Shown one piece after another: positions 25,708 to 35,336 of a stretch of 64,000 bases of DNA (position 1 is the first letter of the stretch; each line of letters starts with the position of its first letter). The translations under genes were made by a program, and so were the position numbers. Under the pieces are notes generated by a model. It was not told where the DNA came from, searched no databases, and worked only from the letters and a program-made list of their open reading frames with translations. The DNA lies in assembly GCA_035345875.1 (NCBI GenBank), contig DAORDH010000019.1, forward strand, positions 1-64,000. The letters are read 5' to 3'. The DNA is from UBA2033 sp035345875. GTDB taxonomy: Bacteria; Spirochaetota; Leptospiria; Leptospirales; Leptospiraceae.

Positions 25708-26593
25708 TGTAAACAGGTAAATCTCTAAAAAAATGAGATTTGTTAGATTCTAAGGATTCCGAAATAGCAATTAACTCGCCTTTCAGATCATCGCGTAACC
25801 TTTTGGCTTTCTCCATCCCATATAAAGATGGGTAAGTTAATTTGCCATTAGCCGCATCTTTTCCAGGAGTTTTACCAAGTTCTTCAAAGGAACTTTCTTC
25901 GTCTATAATATCATCTGTAATTTGAAACAAGAGTCCAACTTTTTCACCGTAGAGTTGAAAGTTTTTTTCTTTTTCTTTCCACTCTTTAGTTAATCGGTTT
26001 CCGATGAGGAGTGATGATAAAATTAAAGCACCTGTTTTCTTTCTATGTATAGAGTTTAACGTATCCTCTGAGAAAAAATTAGGATTATTCTCTAATTGCA
26101 AATCTTCAATTTGTCCAGAGACCATTCCCTCTCCACCTGCACCGGAATGTAACAATTCCTGAATATCTGAGAATGTATTACTATCCTCGATTTCCATTTT
26201 TGCAGGAAGATAAAAACCAAATGAGTTGAGAGCATCTCCAGCTAAAATGGCAGTTGATTCTGAAAATTTCTTGTGACAGGTTAAAACACCTCTTCTATAA
26301 TCATCGTTATCCATTGCAGGAAGATCATCATGGATTAGGGAATAAGTATGAATACATTCTACCGCTGAACTTAAAAATAAAACGTTATTAGATATACTCT
26401 GATTTTCCGAACTTAAGTAGGCAGACAAGACCAGAACAGGTCGTATCCGTTTTCCTCCAGCACTCAAACTGTAGATACAGGCTTCTGCTAGAAGTGGATG
26501 AAATTTCTTTCTTATTTCATTAAAAATAACTTCATGGAAGAAATTCTCAAATCTATCTTTTCTTATCTTGAATAAATTTAAGAACTCTTCCAT
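25688..26593 (-). CDS. ispA: Short-chain polyprenyl diphosphate synthase
   Basis: Condenses IPP with allylic diphosphates to C15 (possibly C20) products for lipid carriers and quinones. It has 301 residues. The first Asp-rich motif is HDDLPAMDNDDYRRG with the two-residue insertion typical of bacterial FPP synthases, and the second is QITDDIIDE. The stretch KTPGKDAANGKLTYPSLYG is family-typical. The gene sits between ndk and tlyA and overlaps the latter. FPP synthase is most likely; GGPP synthase is the alternative. Confidence 0.92.
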   Translation of the reverse strand: MEEFLNLFKIRKDRFENFFHEVIFNEIRKKFHPLLAEACIYSLSAGGKRIRPVLVLSAYLSSENQSISNNVLFLSSAVECIHTYSLIHDDLPAMDNDDYRRGVLTCHKKFSESTAILAGDALNSFGFYLPAKMEIEDSNTFSDIQELLHSGAGGEGMVSGQIEDLQLENNPNFFSEDTLNSIHRKKTGALILSSLLIGNRLTKEWKEKEKNFQLYGEKVGLLFQITDDIIDEESSFEELGKTPGKDAANGKLTYPSLYGMEKAKRLRDDLKGELIAISESLESNKSHFFRDLPVYIAERKN

Positions 26594-26605
26594 GTAAGAC
26601 TCAGA

Positions 26606-27022
26606 TTAATTTACTAATTCAAATCCTTTGAAGAAAAATGTGATCTCAGTATTTGCATTTTCATCAGAGTCAGAACCGTGAACAGAATTTGCACCTTTAC
26701 TCTCTGCATACATAGCGCGTATTGTTCCTGGTTTTGCTTCTTTCGGATCTGTTGCACCAATCACTTCTCTCCAGTGACTAACAGCATTTTCTCTCTCGAG
26801 TGCAGCTACAACGATTGGACCTGCTGACATATCTTTGCAAAGATCAGCATAGAAAGGACGAGCAGCATGAACTTTGTAAAATTCTTTTGCATCGTTCTCT
26901 GCAAGTTTAACATATTTCATAGCCAGAATTTTAAATCCTTCTTTCTCTATGCGGGCAATGATATCGCCAACATGCTTATTTCGGACAGCGTCCGGTTTGA
27001 TCATTATAAATGTTCTAGACAT
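26606..27022 (-). CDS. ndk: Nucleoside diphosphate kinase
   Basis: Transfers the gamma-phosphate between nucleoside triphosphates and diphosphates. It has 138 residues, the normal size. MSRTFIMIKPDAVRNKHVGDI begins the fold and the phosphorylated His lies in NSVHGSDSDENA. It lies 13 bp downstream of coaD in the operon. Confidence 0.96.
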   Translation of the reverse strand: MSRTFIMIKPDAVRNKHVGDIIARIEKEGFKILAMKYVKLAENDAKEFYKVHAARPFYADLCKDMSAGPIVVAALERENAVSHWREVIGATDPKEAKPGTIRAMYAESKGANSVHGSDSDENANTEITFFFKGFELVN

Positions 27023-27035
27023 TTTCTTCCTCTTT

Positions 27036-27536
27036 TTACTTTAATTCTTTAAATTTTTTTAATAAAGCTTCATTTATGATTTCATGAACATGACCTGCTA
27101 CGCTACGTCCATGTCTTGCTACTTCTTTTACAATGCTAGATGATACAAAAGAGTTATCGCCTGATGCCATAAAAAAAACAGTCTCGAGTTCGGGAGCCAA
27201 TTTTTTATTCATAAGCGATATCGCATACTCATAATCAAAATCGGTTACTGCGCGTAAACCTCGAATGATAGCACTGGCTCCTCTCTCTTCACAAAAATCA
27301 ACTGTAAGTCCATTAAATGTGGTCACCTCTAATCTAGATTCATCTATACCTAGATCAGTTATTACATGATGTATTAAGTCTATCCTTTCCTCTATGGAGA
27401 ATAACGATTGTTTTTTAGAGTTAGTTGCAACGGCAATGATAACAGTATCAAATAAGTTTAACGCTCTACGGGCAATATCAATATGCCCATTTGTCATCGG
27501 ATCAAAGGCTCCAGGATAAACAGCAAGCTTTCTCAT
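27036..27536 (-). CDS. coaD: Phosphopantetheine adenylyltransferase
   Basis: Penultimate step of coenzyme A synthesis: adenylation of 4'-phosphopantetheine. It has 166 residues. The nucleotidyltransferase signature AVYPGAFDPMTNGHIDIARR (T/HxGH) is at the N terminus, and ASAIIRGLRAVTDFDYE and SSSIVKEVARHG match the family. The start overlaps the argG stop by four bases (ATGA type). Confidence 0.96.
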   Translation of the reverse strand: MRKLAVYPGAFDPMTNGHIDIARRALNLFDTVIIAVATNSKKQSLFSIEERIDLIHHVITDLGIDESRLEVTTFNGLTVDFCEERGASAIIRGLRAVTDFDYEYAISLMNKKLAPELETVFFMASGDNSFVSSSIVKEVARHGRSVAGHVHEIINEALLKKFKELK

Positions 27537-28747
27537 TTTTTATTTCGCAAGCGGGATGTTTCTTTGGTTGGTAAACCATAGATATTAATAAATCCTTCCG
27601 CATCATATTGATTGTATAATTCTTCTTTTTCAAAAGTTGCCATTTCATGACTATATAAAGATACTGATGACTTTCTACCAACTACAGAACAATTGCCTTT
27701 ATAAAGTTTTACTTTCACAGTTCCAGTCACAAATCTCTGTGTTTCAGAAATATAGGCTCTCATGGATTTCATTTTATTAGAAAACCAATGTCCATTGTAG
27801 ATGAGTCTTGCAAATTCTCCAGACAGATCATCTTTCTGATGTTGAGTATCTCTATCCAATGTAATAGATTCTAAGTCACGATGTGCGATATGGAGTATCG
27901 TTCCACCAGGAGTCTCGTAAACGCCACGCGACTTGATTCCAACCAGTCTGTTTTCAACAATGTCAACGCGACCAATTCCATTCTCACCACCAAATTTATT
28001 TAAAGATTCCATTACTTCTAGAGGATTCATGCGTTTGCCATTTACCGCTACACAATTTCCTTCTTCAAAGTCCAACTCTAAATAGGTTGGAGAATCCGGT
28101 GCTTTTTCGGGAGAAACAGTGAGTAGAAACATTTCTGGATCTGGTTCTTTATAAGGATCTTCTAATATTCCACCTTCAAAAGAAAGATGCATTAAATTTC
28201 GATCCATAGAATAAGGTTTTGCAGCAGTTACAGGGACGGGAATCCCTTTTTGCTTAGCATATTCAATTAGATCAGTTCTACCTTTGAAACTCCATGTTCT
28301 CCAGGGTGCTATGATTGCAAGTGAAGGAGCTAACGCTTTAAATCCTAACTCAAACCGAACTTGATCATTTCCTTTGCCTGTTGCACCGTGAGCAAATGCG
28401 TCTGCTCCTTCCGCTAGTGCAACATCTACCATTGCTTTTGCTATGATGGGTCGAGCAAGGGATGTTCCTAGCAAGTATCTCATTTCATAAATTGCTGATC
28501 CCTGAATTGCAGGAAAAATAAAATCCCTCGCAAATTCTAAACGTAAATCTTTTATAAAGACTTTTGAGGCTCCAGTCTTTAAACCTTTTTCTTCTAAGCC
28601 AGAAAGCTCTTCTTTCTGACCTACATCAGCGCAAAATGCAATTACTTCACAGCCATATGTATCTTTTAACCAAGCCAAAATCACGGAAGTATCTAGACCA
28701 CCGGAATACGCGAGCACTATTTTTTTGGGAGCTATTTCCTTTTTCAT
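27533..28747 (-). CDS. argG: Argininosuccinate synthase
   Basis: Joins citrulline and aspartate with ATP to form argininosuccinate in arginine synthesis. It has 404 residues. The PP-loop KIVLAYSGGLDTSVILAWL is at residues 8-26, and GATGKGNDQVRFEL and the tail with SLYSHEMATFEKEELY are conserved. It heads the operon argG-coaD-ndk-ispA-tlyA, a mix of pathways with short gaps or overlaps between genes. Confidence 0.96.
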   Translation of the reverse strand: MKKEIAPKKIVLAYSGGLDTSVILAWLKDTYGCEVIAFCADVGQKEELSGLEEKGLKTGASKVFIKDLRLEFARDFIFPAIQGSAIYEMRYLLGTSLARPIIAKAMVDVALAEGADAFAHGATGKGNDQVRFELGFKALAPSLAIIAPWRTWSFKGRTDLIEYAKQKGIPVPVTAAKPYSMDRNLMHLSFEGGILEDPYKEPDPEMFLLTVSPEKAPDSPTYLELDFEEGNCVAVNGKRMNPLEVMESLNKFGGENGIGRVDIVENRLVGIKSRGVYETPGGTILHIAHRDLESITLDRDTQHQKDDLSGEFARLIYNGHWFSNKMKSMRAYISETQRFVTGTVKVKLYKGNCSVVGRKSSVSLYSHEMATFEKEELYNQYDAEGFINIYGLPTKETSRLRNKK

Positions 28748-29334
28748 TTCAAGGTCAAATTAACGGAAAAGGCTTTTCTGACAATGAATTTTTAGGGCAT
28801 ACCAAAAGACAGAAATTGAGTCGAATAAAGCCTGAAACGGCAAATAATGATTAGCCGCATATTTTCTTAGATAAAAAGTTTTGAAAGATATAGATCAAAG
28901 TATAATTCCAAAAATTTCTATTTTGTATTTCTTTTATACCTATTAACCCGCACTCTGTAAATGAAAGACTTTAATCAATTTTGTAAAAATCTAATTCAAA
29001 TCAATTTCGCAAATTAGTTTATACTTAAAAAGCAAATCTAAAAATTTCTAACCATTTAAGCGATCCATTCAAAATTCAGGATTGAATTTCAAACTGGAAA
29101 AGAGAAAACCCATTTAAATCCTCATGTAACTCGTTTGATTCAAAAAAAATTTTAATTCGAACATTGAAAGTCAGATTATGTCCATCTATCACAAGGCGCT
29201 ATGCAATACTTATTTAATAAATTATGCTTGTCTTCTAGCTAATTATGGTTCATACTAACATCAAATAGAGGCGATGACCTGTTATACGATAGCAGCAAAA
29301 AGCTCTTCACTAACACAATTAAATCGGTAAATGA
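28748..29334. other. Long intergenic region before the chemoreceptor gene
   Basis: 587 bp of AT-rich sequence between the divergent argG and chemoreceptor genes. I checked for tRNA arms, an arginine-linked leader structure and small ORFs with ribosome binding sites and found none convincing. It must hold the promoters of both neighbours. Confidence 0.5.
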
Positions 29335-30912
29335 ATGAATCTTAACACTGAATCAAACAAAAATGACAGTATTGATAGGGGAAGATTATTAACCCTTCTA
29401 ATAATTAGCTCAACCTGCACTGGGGCTGGCCTCGGTTGGGGTGGAATCTACGCTTTTTTTGGATTATATAAAGCCATGTGGTGGCCATTTCTGTTTTCTT
29501 TTGTTGTGGGTGGTGCTCTACTTGCATATCGCTTTTTTAAATCTTACAATCTACTATTACATACTCAGCTGTTTATGATTTTTATCGTTCCAACATTACT
29601 ACAATGGACGTTAGGCGGATTTCATGAAAGTGGAATCGTTATACTATGGTCTCTCATGTCTCCATTCGGATCCTTGATGCTACAGGGAAAAAAAGAATAC
29701 CTTTCATGGGGTGGAGCCTATTTTCTACTACTCACCGTATCCCTTATATTTGATGGATATTTTAAATCTCTTGGAATTGAATCTGTATCACCAAATGCTA
29801 TTGTATTCTTTTATGCTATGAATATTAGTGTTGTATCCTTACTCACTTTACTTGCAATTTTTTATTTTGTTAAAAGCTTTGAGGATGAACGAACTGCTAG
29901 AACTTCTTACAATAATTATCTATCTGACAGAGTTGATACAATGCTAAAATCCGTTGAGTTACTAGCAGACGGCGATTTAACCAGTAAGATACACGTTTCA
30001 GAAGAAGATTTAGTGATTCAAAAATTATTTACAGGTTATAATCGAGCATTAGAAGTATTAACGAAATCCTTTGATGATCTAGATAAAAATATAGCGATAG
30101 TTGCTAATTCAGCAGATGGATTGATTGAATCCATGGATACTCTCTCATCTGAGATTAGCCAACAAACTGTCGGAGTAACACAAATTGAAGATTTTATCAA
30201 AAAAATAAAAAAGGAGACAGAAGAAAACTCAAAATTGATTCAATTAGGGGCAAAAGAATCAGAAGCGAATGCAGATATTGCATTAAATGGAGTCTCCATC
30301 ATTGAAAAATCAATCAGCAAAATTCAATCAATCGGTAAAGAAATGGAAAATTCTAGATTTATTATTCTAGAGTTAGAAAAAGAAAGCAATCAAATTGATG
30401 AAATTATACACTCTATCAATGGAATAGCAAAGCAAACTAGTCTTTTATCGCTTAACGCATCTATTGAAGCAGCCAGAGCTGGAGAGAATGGCAAGGGATT
30501 TGCGGTTGTAGCAAGCGAGATCGGAAAATTAGCAGATATGACAACAAAATCTACTAAATTAATATCAGACAAACTAAAAGAAATCAACCAAAAAGCAAAG
30601 CATGCTGTTGATATAGTAAACAAAAGCAACGAAAATATGAGAGAGGAACTTACTTATTCAGGACAAGTAAATAAATCAAACCAAAACATTGTAACAAATT
30701 CAAAACGAGTAAGGGAAATCATTTCAACTCTAGAAGAAAGAAGTAAAAAGCAATCCTCTAATCTCCAAGATATATCAGTCAATATAATTCAACTTCTAGA
30801 TAGCACTAAATTCTTTTTAAATGAAATTAAGACGATGAGCGATAGCTTCTTATCTATGAACCAAAAAACAAAAACAATGAAAGACTCTGTGAAAAAATTT
30901 AAGATCGCTTAG
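29335..30912 (+). CDS. Methyl-accepting chemotaxis protein with multi-pass membrane sensor
   Basis: A 525-residue chemoreceptor. The N-terminal 185 residues hold about six hydrophobic helices with short loops instead of a periplasmic ligand domain, so it may sense membrane state or a lipophilic or intracellular cue. A HAMP-like segment follows (VELLADGDLTSKIHVSEEDL). The signalling hairpin tip is well kept: SINGIAKQTSLLSLNASIEAARAGE and GKGFAVVASEIGKLAD. No C-terminal CheR-docking pentapeptide is visible. The start has a poor ribosome binding site and is somewhat uncertain. Its stop overlaps that of the MORN gene on the other strand. Confidence 0.87.
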   Translation: MNLNTESNKNDSIDRGRLLTLLIISSTCTGAGLGWGGIYAFFGLYKAMWWPFLFSFVVGGALLAYRFFKSYNLLLHTQLFMIFIVPTLLQWTLGGFHESGIVILWSLMSPFGSLMLQGKKEYLSWGGAYFLLLTVSLIFDGYFKSLGIESVSPNAIVFFYAMNISVVSLLTLLAIFYFVKSFEDERTARTSYNNYLSDRVDTMLKSVELLADGDLTSKIHVSEEDLVIQKLFTGYNRALEVLTKSFDDLDKNIAIVANSADGLIESMDTLSSEISQQTVGVTQIEDFIKKIKKETEENSKLIQLGAKESEANADIALNGVSIIEKSISKIQSIGKEMENSRFIILELEKESNQIDEIIHSINGIAKQTSLLSLNASIEAARAGENGKGFAVVASEIGKLADMTTKSTKLISDKLKEINQKAKHAVDIVNKSNENMREELTYSGQVNKSNQNIVTNSKRVREIISTLEERSKKQSSNLQDISVNIIQLLDSTKFFLNEIKTMSDSFLSMNQKTKTMKDSVKKFKIA

Positions 30913-31613
30913 TTTTTAAACTCTCCATTTTCCCATTTTCCGGATTGAATGACACGATGTTTACTATTAAATAATCTTCCCCTTCCATGCAGTTTTCCAT
31001 CCTTAAAGTCACCAATGTATAGGTCCTTATTTTTAAACGTATATGCTCCTTTCCCGTCAAACTTTGTGTTAAGAAAATTACCAATGTAAGATTCACCATT
31101 CTTTTTTTCGAAAACACCATGTCCATTTAGCTTACTATTCTTAAAAACACCTGAATACTTTCCAGAAAGGGTTTCCAATTTGCCTTGTCCATTTAACTTT
31201 CCATTTACAAATTTTCCGGTATATATTTTTGTTTTTCCATTTTTTTTTATGATTAACTTACCGTTACCTTCATATTTATTATTTTTCCATTCACCTTCAT
31301 AGTAGATTGATTTATTTACAGCAAGATCTTCTGAAACCGATATACGCTCTCCAGAAGGCTTTATTGGATTTTCTTTTGTCCAAATTCCAAACCCGTTTCT
31401 CTTTCCCTCTTTAAATTTTCCAATATACTTATATCCCTTATTGCTAAAAAAAATACCTTCCCCCTCAAAGATTCCTTTCTTAAACTCTCCCTCATAACGA
31501 TCACCATTGGAAAATTCTTTTATGCCATGCCCATCTTCACAATTTCCAGAAACACAGCTATCGCTAAAAACATTAGATGTAAATAACAATAATAAAAGGA
31601 TGAAACTCAACAT
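30909..31613 (-). CDS. MORN-repeat secreted protein
   Basis: A 234-residue protein with a signal peptide (MLSFILLLLLFTSNVFS/DSC) and at least seven MORN repeats of the form YxGxxxxGxxxGxG, for example YEGEFKKGIFEGEGIF, YIGKFKEGKRNGFG, YTGKFVNGKLNGQG and YIGDFKDGKLHGRG. Such repeats make an elongated beta-sheet and are thought to mediate contacts with lipids or proteins. A basic/polar insert (PIKPSGERISVSEDL) splits the second and third repeats. Function unknown. It overlaps the chemoreceptor end by 4 bp, convergently. Confidence 0.85.
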   Translation of the reverse strand: MLSFILLLLLFTSNVFSDSCVSGNCEDGHGIKEFSNGDRYEGEFKKGIFEGEGIFFSNKGYKYIGKFKEGKRNGFGIWTKENPIKPSGERISVSEDLAVNKSIYYEGEWKNNKYEGNGKLIIKKNGKTKIYTGKFVNGKLNGQGKLETLSGKYSGVFKNSKLNGHGVFEKKNGESYIGNFLNTKFDGKGAYTFKNKDLYIGDFKDGKLHGRGRLFNSKHRVIQSGKWENGEFKN

Positions 31614-32078
31614 AGTTCTAATCTATTTCTATCTAAGTCCTGTGTAAAATCAAATTTTTATTTACTAAACGACCTCAACCTTTCTATCTTATCATTGCAT
31701 TGTCAAAATATGGATTGAGTGGGATCAAAAAGAGTGAGCGAGAGCTAGCAATGTTTTTCCGATTGGTTTATAAGATATCAAATGGCTAAGTAAACTCAGG
31801 ACATTGATTTTATTAGTTTATTAGCCTTGTCTTCAATTTCCAAATTTTTCTGTTCTTCCTTAGAAGCGCTTTCATTTTCTGAATCAATTGCAAGGAATTA
31901 ATCACGGTTTACCACAACAAAATAATCCCCTGTATTCAATTGAAAAAATCTTGCTTTATATATTAAATAGAAACAAAAGGGATAAATACTCCATGGAAAT
32001 ATGAATTCTATATAGGAGTATAAAATGTTTATTTTTGTTTAGTCTTTCACTATACAAAATAATTTTATGAGGATATTT
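31614..32078. other. Intergenic region with one copy of a dispersed repeat
   Basis: A 465-bp gap. It includes a copy of the dispersed 50-bp element at 31804-31853. A five-codon frame with a good AGGAG (around 32015-32041) precedes the lipoprotein gene but looks incidental. I see no larger gene. Confidence 0.5.
31804..31853. repeat. Dispersed intergenic repeat, copy 1
   Basis: Begins GATTTTATTAGTTTATTAGC and continues with a degenerate CTTCAATTTCCAAATTTT tail. The first 22 bases are identical to the copy at 35157. All three copies lie between genes. Confidence 0.6.
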
Positions 32079-32594
32079 ATGAAAAAAACTTTTTTAATTC
32101 TTGGACTTTCTCTAAGTGCTTTTCTAATCAATTGCTCTTCGAGACAAACAATTCTCTCTCCATCAAAAGAAGATAGAACATACGATTATACTAGCTGTGG
32201 AATCTCGTTCACAATTCCAGCCGGATGGGAATTACAAACTACACCGTTTCTTGAACTCCATGTTGTAAAAGGAAACATTGATATTATTATTGATCCTGTT
32301 GCAGAAGAAACAGATCCAGATAAAATATGGACAGCGGTTAAAGATAAATTAAGTGATAAAGCAGGTAAACCTTTAAAACTCAGCAGAACAGAGAAAGGTA
32401 AGAAAGTATCTGGAATTCCTTCTGGAACAATTTACTCTATGACTGAAGACAAAAAAATCAGTGTAGATGGAGATGTGCTACAATGCCCAAAGGATAAATC
32501 CGTTATTTTCTATAGCATAAGCCCTGTTGCAACATACAGAACAGATAGACCAGCAGTTCAAAGATTAGTAGGATCTATCAAACCATTAAAATAG
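32079..32594 (+). CDS. Putative lipoprotein
   Basis: A 171-residue lipoprotein; ATG 32079 has GAGGA at 32069-32073 and the lipobox is AFLINC. The mature domain starts after a polar linker with YTSCGISFTIPAGWELQTT, a pattern seen in small secreted PsbP/DUF1795-like folds, and ends with a conserved-looking RLVGSIKPLK. Function unknown. It is monocistronic, ended by a long hairpin. Confidence 0.7.
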   Translation: MKKTFLILGLSLSAFLINCSSRQTILSPSKEDRTYDYTSCGISFTIPAGWELQTTPFLELHVVKGNIDIIIDPVAEETDPDKIWTAVKDKLSDKAGKPLKLSRTEKGKKVSGIPSGTIYSMTEDKKISVDGDVLQCPKDKSVIFYSISPVATYRTDRPAVQRLVGSIKPLK

Positions 32595-32650
32595 TCTTTT
32601 AACTCAACTTACCTAATTATTTCATAACATAATATAGGATTGAAAGTGAT

Positions 32651-32682
32651 CATTGGTTTTAAGAATCTTCTTAAAACCAATG
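32651..32682. terminator. Perfect 15-bp hairpin between convergent lipoprotein and DUF1569 genes
   Basis: CATTGGTTTTAAGAA (32651-32665) is followed after TC by its exact complement (32668-32682). It lies between two convergent genes and can stop transcription from both sides, although the following T-tract is weak. Confidence 0.75.
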
Positions 32683-32700
32683 AATTCCTCTTATTTTCTA

Positions 32701-33255
32701 TTAGTAATCCACTTCTACAAACGATAGGTGATTAGCTATATGCATTGCATGAGCCTTTTCATAGTCTGATTTAGATAATTCTCCATAAGCAAAATGTATT
32801 TTTAAATCACCTGTAAAATTTCTAAAATCTTCAATAGCTTTATAGAGTCGAAGCATTGCCTCTCTTTCATCTCCTTCTTTCGGAATCTCGGGAGCCTTTG
32901 GAATTGGAGCATTTAAATCATGGGTCATATAACCCCTTGCAGAAAATAGATTAGATGCGATTTTTCCAGCTGTCATTCTAAATAGTGGAGATTTATTTTC
33001 AGGGTATCCAATGAGAGAATATTCAATACTCTGTGCACAATGATTTAAAATTTGAAACCAACTCCAACTTCCATTTGGAGTTATTTTTTTTGCAGTTTCA
33101 ATTTTTTTTAGCTCATTTATTGATTCTTCTAGATTAGAAAATCTAAGCTTTCGATCCATTTTGTCTACCTCATTAGAACAATTCATATTTGCGGATAACG
33201 CATAAGTAGTAACAGTGAAAGCTCCCGCTTTCTGAATAAATTTTCTTCTATTCAT
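32701..33255 (-). CDS. DUF1569 (DinB-like) protein with twin-arginine-like signal
   Basis: A 184-residue protein. The N terminus MNRRKFIQKAGAFTVTTYAL resembles a Tat signal (RRKF), and ANMNC could be a lipobox-like site. The rest matches DUF1569 proteins of the DinB/YfiT four-helix type: WFQILNHCAQSIEYSLIGYP and AMHIANHLSFVEVDY provide the His residues expected for a metal site. No substrate is known. Its ATG lies inside the end of the DUF115 gene (8-bp overlap), so the two are coupled. Confidence 0.75.
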   Translation of the reverse strand: MNRRKFIQKAGAFTVTTYALSANMNCSNEVDKMDRKLRFSNLEESINELKKIETAKKITPNGSWSWFQILNHCAQSIEYSLIGYPENKSPLFRMTAGKIASNLFSARGYMTHDLNAPIPKAPEIPKEGDEREAMLRLYKAIEDFRNFTGDLKIHFAYGELSKSDYEKAHAMHIANHLSFVEVDY

Positions 33256-35113
33256 TATTAATCTCCGACATTCTGATTAAAACTTTTTTAAGAAGTTTTT
33301 CAATCATGGATGCACCATGATAAAGTCCTGTGTAAAGTAAAATACTTTTTCTAGCGACACCAAGATGCGGATCTTTCTTCTCCGGCAAACTTAAGTTAGC
33401 CTCATAACCTTCTGTAATTGTAAGGATTGTTCTTTGAATACTAAGTCCTATAATTTCATTTAAGTTTTTTTTGCTAGAAACCTCTTCATCAATTTTATCC
33501 ATTTGAGAAAGTAGATAGTTGATATCCTTTGCCTGATTTCCTTTTTCTATCAAAGAATAGATTTTCTCAGCTATATACTTCCCTTTTTTTAAAGTATTTT
33601 TAAAAAGAGTTAGCTCATTGATAATTCCAATTGTCTCTGACAAAAACTCATTTTTAATAAAAAAAGATTTTTGTCCTTCTTTAGATAAATCCCGAATCAT
33701 AGCGCGGACATTCGAAACTTTCAATGGAACTTCTTCGTTGATTGATTCAAAACAGTCTCGAAATGATTTTTTGGGAACACCTTCAATTCTTGCACCTTTT
33801 GCAGAAAGATTAATCCAATTCTTTCCCGATGAACGATCAGAGAACCATTTATTGAATATCTGCATCTTTTCATTCGAGTGGTATTCTTCCTCATTATACC
33901 CTATAGATTTTAATTTTGGTAGAGCATGTAATTGATTATAGTTATGCTTTTCTCTTCTAAAATATCTAGATTCTTTAAAATTTAATCTTTCTTCTAATAT
34001 GGCTCCTTTACAATGCGCAAATCCATCTGTAAATGCAAGATCTTGTCCAACAAAATATACATTCGATGCTCCCATCAATTCTGCCAGACTAACTGCGTTA
34101 GTCGATACAGAACCACCAAAAGGAATATCACCAACCTCGCAACTCAGATGTTTTGTATAAATCTGTAGAAGAGGAAATGGAGAGGAAGTAAAAAATCCTT
34201 TTTTGAATATTTTTGAAAGTCTCAGAGTATGATAACTAGATGTTGGATCAAATACAATCAAACCAGTCCCTGAGTATCCTTCCAAGTAAGAAGTATTAAT
34301 TGCTTGGGGATCTACACTGTAAATTAAATCTGGTTGAATATTAGATCTATCTAATATATGTAAAGATGTATCTACTGCAATTAGAATAAATTTATCCCTG
34401 TATTTTTTTAAGTCTTCTAAATTATAATAAAGACTCGGTCCTGCCCCTGAAACTACGATCGGCAATCCCTTCGCAATCCCAAATAAGCGAGAAACAGGTG
34501 TTAAATGAGAGACTTCAGGAATATTTTGAATTAGATTTCGTGTCCATATTTTTTCAAACTTAGTGAGAGTTGCAATGTTAACATCTTTCTTTTGAAAAAA
34601 CTTCTCACAAATGTATTTACATTCAATGTATTCTGATTCTTTCCAAGATAAGCTCGGTCGATTCGGCAAAAAAGTAACTGGTAAAACAGAGATTCCTTTG
34701 AACGTAGAAAAAAGAGTATCTTCTGTAAATGGTTTTAATAGAAATTTTAGTTGCCCAGATTTTATAAAATTAGAAAAATCAATAGTCGACAAGGCTTGCT
34801 TTAAAATTTCTGGATAACATTCCATCCAAATGATTTGTATATTGGGCTGCTTAAGTGCCTCTTGAATCGCATAACCCAAACCAGCACCGAAGAAAATATA
34901 AACTTTTTCTTCATTTGTTTTCTTTAAATTTTCAATCAGACGTTTTGCTTCTATCAATGGATCATGCTTACTATGAAAATAAATTCCTTCAACAAGTAGC
35001 GTGAATGCTCCAGACTTTGTCTTTTCTAATGATCCCAGATCTTTTGATTTTACAATTTTCTCTTTGATATCATCCGACAGAAGAGATATATTTTTTAGGA
35101 GTAGTTCATTCAT
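33248..35113 (-). CDS. DUF115/Maf-like protein (flagellin glycosylation or pterin kinase-like)
   Basis: A 621-residue cytoplasmic protein with the DUF115 (MptE-like) domain in the centre: LPIVVSGAGPSLYYNLEDLKK, FILIAVDTSLHILDR, PDLIYSVDPQ and FGGSVSTNAVSLAELMGASN with YFVGQDLAFTDG. In several flagellated bacteria proteins with this domain (Maf) glycosylate flagellin with nonulosonic acids. The N-terminal domain (1-200) contains VYIFFGAGLGYAIQEAL, also usual for Maf. A role in modifying the periplasmic flagella or envelope is possible; no other glycosylation gene is adjacent. Ends overlap the DUF1569 start. Confidence 0.75.
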   Translation of the reverse strand: MNELLLKNISLLSDDIKEKIVKSKDLGSLEKTKSGAFTLLVEGIYFHSKHDPLIEAKRLIENLKKTNEEKVYIFFGAGLGYAIQEALKQPNIQIIWMECYPEILKQALSTIDFSNFIKSGQLKFLLKPFTEDTLFSTFKGISVLPVTFLPNRPSLSWKESEYIECKYICEKFFQKKDVNIATLTKFEKIWTRNLIQNIPEVSHLTPVSRLFGIAKGLPIVVSGAGPSLYYNLEDLKKYRDKFILIAVDTSLHILDRSNIQPDLIYSVDPQAINTSYLEGYSGTGLIVFDPTSSYHTLRLSKIFKKGFFTSSPFPLLQIYTKHLSCEVGDIPFGGSVSTNAVSLAELMGASNVYFVGQDLAFTDGFAHCKGAILEERLNFKESRYFRREKHNYNQLHALPKLKSIGYNEEEYHSNEKMQIFNKWFSDRSSGKNWINLSAKGARIEGVPKKSFRDCFESINEEVPLKVSNVRAMIRDLSKEGQKSFFIKNEFLSETIGIINELTLFKNTLKKGKYIAEKIYSLIEKGNQAKDINYLLSQMDKIDEEVSSKKNLNEIIGLSIQRTILTITEGYEANLSLPEKKDPHLGVARKSILLYTGLYHGASMIEKLLKKVLIRMSEINNE

Positions 35114-35156
35114 ACTAGTTCAGTAACTCACATTAGAAAAGCTTTAGCACAAGCGA

Positions 35157-35208
35157 CTGATTTTATTAGTTTATTAGCATTATCTAATATTCCCAAAATT
35201 TTCGTTCA
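35157..35208. repeat. Dispersed intergenic repeat, copy 2
   Basis: Contains ATTTTATTAGTTTATTAGCA followed by TTATCTAATATTCCCAAAAT and TTTCGTTCA. It shares its first half with copy 1 and its second half with copy 3. Confidence 0.65.
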
Positions 35209-35336
35209 CTCCTAATTTTTCTAACATAGCAGGCTTTCAGTCATTCAGTTATTTTTAATATCGTCCTTTTTAAAAATGAGAAATAGGAATTAGAAAGGAT
35301 TTGCCATTATTCCAAATAAAATTAAGTTGATTAACC

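Noticed and set aside
28748..29334. Possible tRNA or small RNA in the 587-bp gap
   Set aside because: No T-arm motif, cloverleaf or terminator hairpin recognised.
32015..32041. Five-codon leader ORF (MFIFV) after AGGAG
   Set aside because: Good ribosome binding site but too short to support; no attenuator hairpin between it and the lipoprotein gene.
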